22,743 nucleotides of DNA from Limiplasma sp045538465 (GTDB lineage Bacteria > Bacillota > Clostridia > Christensenellales > Aristaeellaceae), in contig JAZSRK010000049.1 of NCBI GenBank assembly GCA_045538465.1, positions 1-22,743 of the forward strand, written 5' to 3'. The notes below the pieces were generated by a model. It had not been told where the DNA came from. It was given only the letters and a program-made list of their open reading frames with translations, and did not search any database. The position numbers and the translations under genes were made by a program. This document shows positions 21,214 through 22,743 of the stretch, in pieces (the stretch's first letter is position 1; each line of letters begins with the position of its first letter).

Positions 21214-22221
21214 TTACTGAGCGGTCAGGTCGTTCCAAGTGTCGATGATGTTTTCTTTCTCGGTGGCGGCGTAGGCGAAATCATACTCGCCCAGATCCAG
21301 CTCGCTCAGAGCTACAAGGCCCTGAGGCTCAACGTCGCTGCGGACGGGGCGGCGAGCCCAATCCACGTTCTGAGCGGTCTGGCACTCAGCGCTGGTAACG
21401 AAGTCGATAAACAGCTTAGCATTTTCTTCGTTGGGGCAGCCCTTGATGAGCGCAACGCCATCCGGCACGGCAGAGTTGGCAGCGGGGTAGATGTAGCCGA
21501 TATCGGGGTTGTCGGCATACAGCACAGCAGACTTTTCGATGGTCACGCCAATGGCATATTCACCAGCAGCAACCAGCTTATGGCAGTTACCGGAGGAATC
21601 CTGGATCTTGCCATCCAAGTTGGTAATGAACTTGCCGACCATTTCCCAGCCTTCCTCGATGGTGGGCTTGGAGAACAGCATGGTGCACAGCTGGGTGTAG
21701 GCAGAGCCGCTCTTAGCGGGAGAAGCGTAAGCGATCTTGCCCTTGAGAGCTTCGTTGGTCAGGTCGTCCCAAGTCTTGGGCACATCTTCTTCGGCGATGA
21801 GGGTCTTGTTGTAAATAATGACCATGGGCAGGGGGCTTTCGCCGATCCACATGTCGTTAGCATCCTTGAAGGACTCAGCGATAACGCCATCGTTTACAGA
21901 TACATAGGGAGCAAAGTAATCGGTGTAGCCAGCCAGCGTATCGGCACCGCCGCCCCACAGAACGTCGCCCTGGGGATTTTCGCTTTCAGCTACAACGCGC
22001 TGGCACAGTTCGCCAGTGCCGGCAGCGATCACTTCTACCTTGATGTTGGGGTACTTGGCCTGGAACTGAGCCACACCAGCATTGAGGGGATCGGCATCGT
22101 GGGGGCTGTAAATAACCAGATTACCGGTGTACTCTTCGGGCGCTTTCTCAGCGATCGCAGCGCCGGACAGCAGCATCATCACAGACAATGCAAGGGCAAG
22201 GATCTTGGCAAACTTCTTCAT
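21214..22221 (-). CDS. ABC importer substrate-binding protein (iron/phosphonate-type, non-lipidated)
   Basis: A 335-residue extracytoplasmic binding protein of the FbpA/AfuA-like family. The signal peptide (1-24) ends SGAAIA before Glu25 and contains no cysteine, so there is no lipobox; Gram-positive binding proteins normally are lipoproteins. Family segments include LVIYSPHDADPLNAG, VLWGGGADTLAGY, MVIIYNKTLI, TWDDLTNEALKGKIAYASP and the conserved VPDGVALIKGCPNEENAKLFIDFV. The ligand may be ferric iron, a phosphonate or a small organic ion; I cannot decide. AAAGGAGG precedes ATG 22221. First gene of the operon, with promoter at 22291-22318 and a candidate operator at 22260-22278. Confidence 0.92.
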   Translation of the reverse strand: MKKFAKILALALSVMMLLSGAAIAEKAPEEYTGNLVIYSPHDADPLNAGVAQFQAKYPNIKVEVIAAGTGELCQRVVAESENPQGDVLWGGGADTLAGYTDYFAPYVSVNDGVIAESFKDANDMWIGESPLPMVIIYNKTLIAEEDVPKTWDDLTNEALKGKIAYASPAKSGSAYTQLCTMLFSKPTIEEGWEMVGKFITNLDGKIQDSSGNCHKLVAAGEYAIGVTIEKSAVLYADNPDIGYIYPAANSAVPDGVALIKGCPNEENAKLFIDFVTSAECQTAQNVDWARRPVRSDVEPQGLVALSELDLGEYDFAYAATEKENIIDTWNDLTAQ

Positions 22222-22259
22222 GGGAATCCTCCTTTGGTGTTATGGGGTTGTCTCATATC

Positions 22260-22278
22260 GCATGGCAATTTACCATGC
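22260..22278. promoter_or_regulatory. Inverted repeat downstream of the importer promoter (candidate operator)
   Basis: A perfect 6-bp inverted repeat GCATGG/CCATGC with a 7-base centre lies just downstream of the -10, where a repressor would block transcription. It does not match the Fur or DtxR/IdeR consensus known to me. Confidence 0.45.
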
Positions 22279-22290
22279 ATCCTGACTACT

Positions 22291-22318
22291 ATTATACACA
22301 TTTCGTCTGTTATTGCAA
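22291..22318 (-). promoter_or_regulatory. Importer operon promoter
   Basis: On the minus strand: TTGCAA (22313-22318), 16-base spacer, perfect TATAAT (22291-22296), 70 bases before the ATG at 22221. Confidence 0.7.
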
Positions 22319-22425
22319 GAGGAACATGTCCTATGCACCTGAACAAACGCTGAATGCATACGAATTGAATTTTCACCAATCGAATTTTCGCGTTTTTGCA
22401 TACATGTGAATCGCGTTTTTCTATT

Positions 22426-22555
22426 GGGGCTGTCTCAAAATACAATTTTGAGAAAAGTAAAGGCATGGAATGTTGCTCATCCGGCAGCATTCCATGCCTT
22501 TTTTGACAGTCTTTTACGATGAATTGGTAATAACTTCTTGTTTTGAGACAGCCCC
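22426..22555. mobile_element. 130-bp miniature inverted-repeat element (MITE-like)
   Basis: Perfect 15-bp terminal inverted repeats GGGGCTGTCTCAAAA (22426-22440) and TTTTGAGACAGCCCC (22541-22555) enclose 100 bases with no gene. This type of terminal repeat is like those of insertion sequences, and the size fits a non-autonomous derivative. No target-site duplication is visible at the ends (CTATT versus AGGTC). The interior carries a strong hairpin. Confidence 0.75.
22459..22504 (+). terminator. Terminator hairpin inside the miniature element
   Basis: A 14-bp perfect stem AAAGGCATGGAATG/CATTCCATGCCTTT with a 15-base loop ends in a T run (to 22504). The element therefore carries a portable terminator on the plus strand. 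Confidence 0.65.
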
Positions 22556-22559
22556 AGGT

Positions 22560-22743
22560 CCCTTGCTACGCAAGGGTTCCGAAACCACCGGAAGGGTGAG
22601 TAAAACGAACCGAGGCGTGAGGACAGCCTGAAAGGCTCCGCAGCGCCGAAGCCCAAAGCCGATGTAATCGGATTTGGGCCGCAATACACGCCGCTGGTTT
22701 CGGATCACAGTCGGAGGGTTGCGACCCTCCGACTCCACCCGGG
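22560..22743. other. Hairpin-rich structured sequence running off the window
   Basis: At least four local hairpins and one long-range pairing lie in 184 bases: CCCTTGC/GCAAGGG (22560-22576), AGCCT/AGGCT (22625-22637), GCCCAAA...TTTGGGC enclosing CCGAT/ATCGG (22651-22679), GTCGGAGGGT/ACCCTCCGAC (22710-22733), with TCCGAAACCA (22578-22587) pairing to TGGTTTCGGA (22695-22704) around the middle two. This could be a structured RNA or a repetitive DNA element. Reading frames across it look spurious. Strand is undetermined. Confidence 0.5.

Noticed and set aside
20087..21220. 377-codon open frame on the plus strand
   Set aside because: Antisense shadow of the importer ATPase gene.
22477..22738. Minus-strand frames of 70 and 74 codons over the right edge
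   Set aside because: They translate hairpin arms and the miniature element end, so they are most likely artefacts of structured DNA.
22710..22740. tRNA-like T-arm and acceptor end (GGAGGGTTGCGACCCTCC then CTCCACC)
   Set aside because: The loop lacks the TTCGAAT-type sequence and no D-arm, anticodon arm or matching acceptor 5' strand is seen.

Overview
The window reads as a stretch of chromosome from a moderately high-GC (about 55%), endospore-forming member of the Clostridia. Pointers are a YlbJ/SpoVV-type sporulation protein, an L7Ae-type K-turn protein placed before rpsL, an EFR1-type flavodoxin/ferredoxin protein, a glutamate dehydrogenase close to that of Clostridium symbiosum, strong AAGGAGG ribosome binding sites, several GTG/TTG starts, and Thr/Pro/Glu-rich exported proteins. 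A gut lineage such as Oscillospirales or Christensenellales is my inference, not shown.

Layout. 1-1660: end of a str-type ribosomal operon on the minus strand (ybxF-like, rpsL, rpsG) with its own promoter and no rpoC in front. 1760-2700: a single short-chain dehydrogenase. 2713-5265: a divergent pair (membrane-anchored unknown, secreted unknown), then a secreted hexapeptide-repeat protein, closed by two terminators flanking an 11-bp palindromic tandem repeat. 5273-7684: PRPP synthetase (minus), divergent from ylbJ/spoVV. 7641-10470: a coupled minus-strand cluster of a GT-C-like membrane protein, a 71-residue conserved-looking protein and a GtrA protein, overlapping ylbJ tail to tail. 10471-11462: pgsA, with an attenuator-like hairpin between it and the glycosyltransferase cluster. 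11497-13365: a GH13 alpha-glucanase with a divergent promoter. 13379-15702: a hairpin array, recF, an AadA-like nucleotidyltransferase, a coding remnant and a terminator. 15710-18034: EFR1 protein and gdhA. 18270-22318: an iron-type ABC importer operon (binding protein, ATPase, fused double permease). 22244-22743: a 130-bp miniature inverted-repeat element and a hairpin-rich stretch running off the window.

The genes are mostly housekeeping: translation, nucleotide precursor supply, phospholipid synthesis, recombination, nitrogen assimilation, sporulation, alpha-glucan use and import of one solute. I found no CRISPR array, phage block, toxin-antitoxin pair or clear new enzymatic system. The points most worth following are the natural Arg at S12 position 88 (a streptomycin-resistance position in other bacteria) in the same window as an AadA-like gene, the attenuator before the glycosyltransferase cluster, the internal terminator in the importer operon, the non-lipidated binding protein, and the mobile/structured DNA at the right edge that may have supplied the importer promoter.
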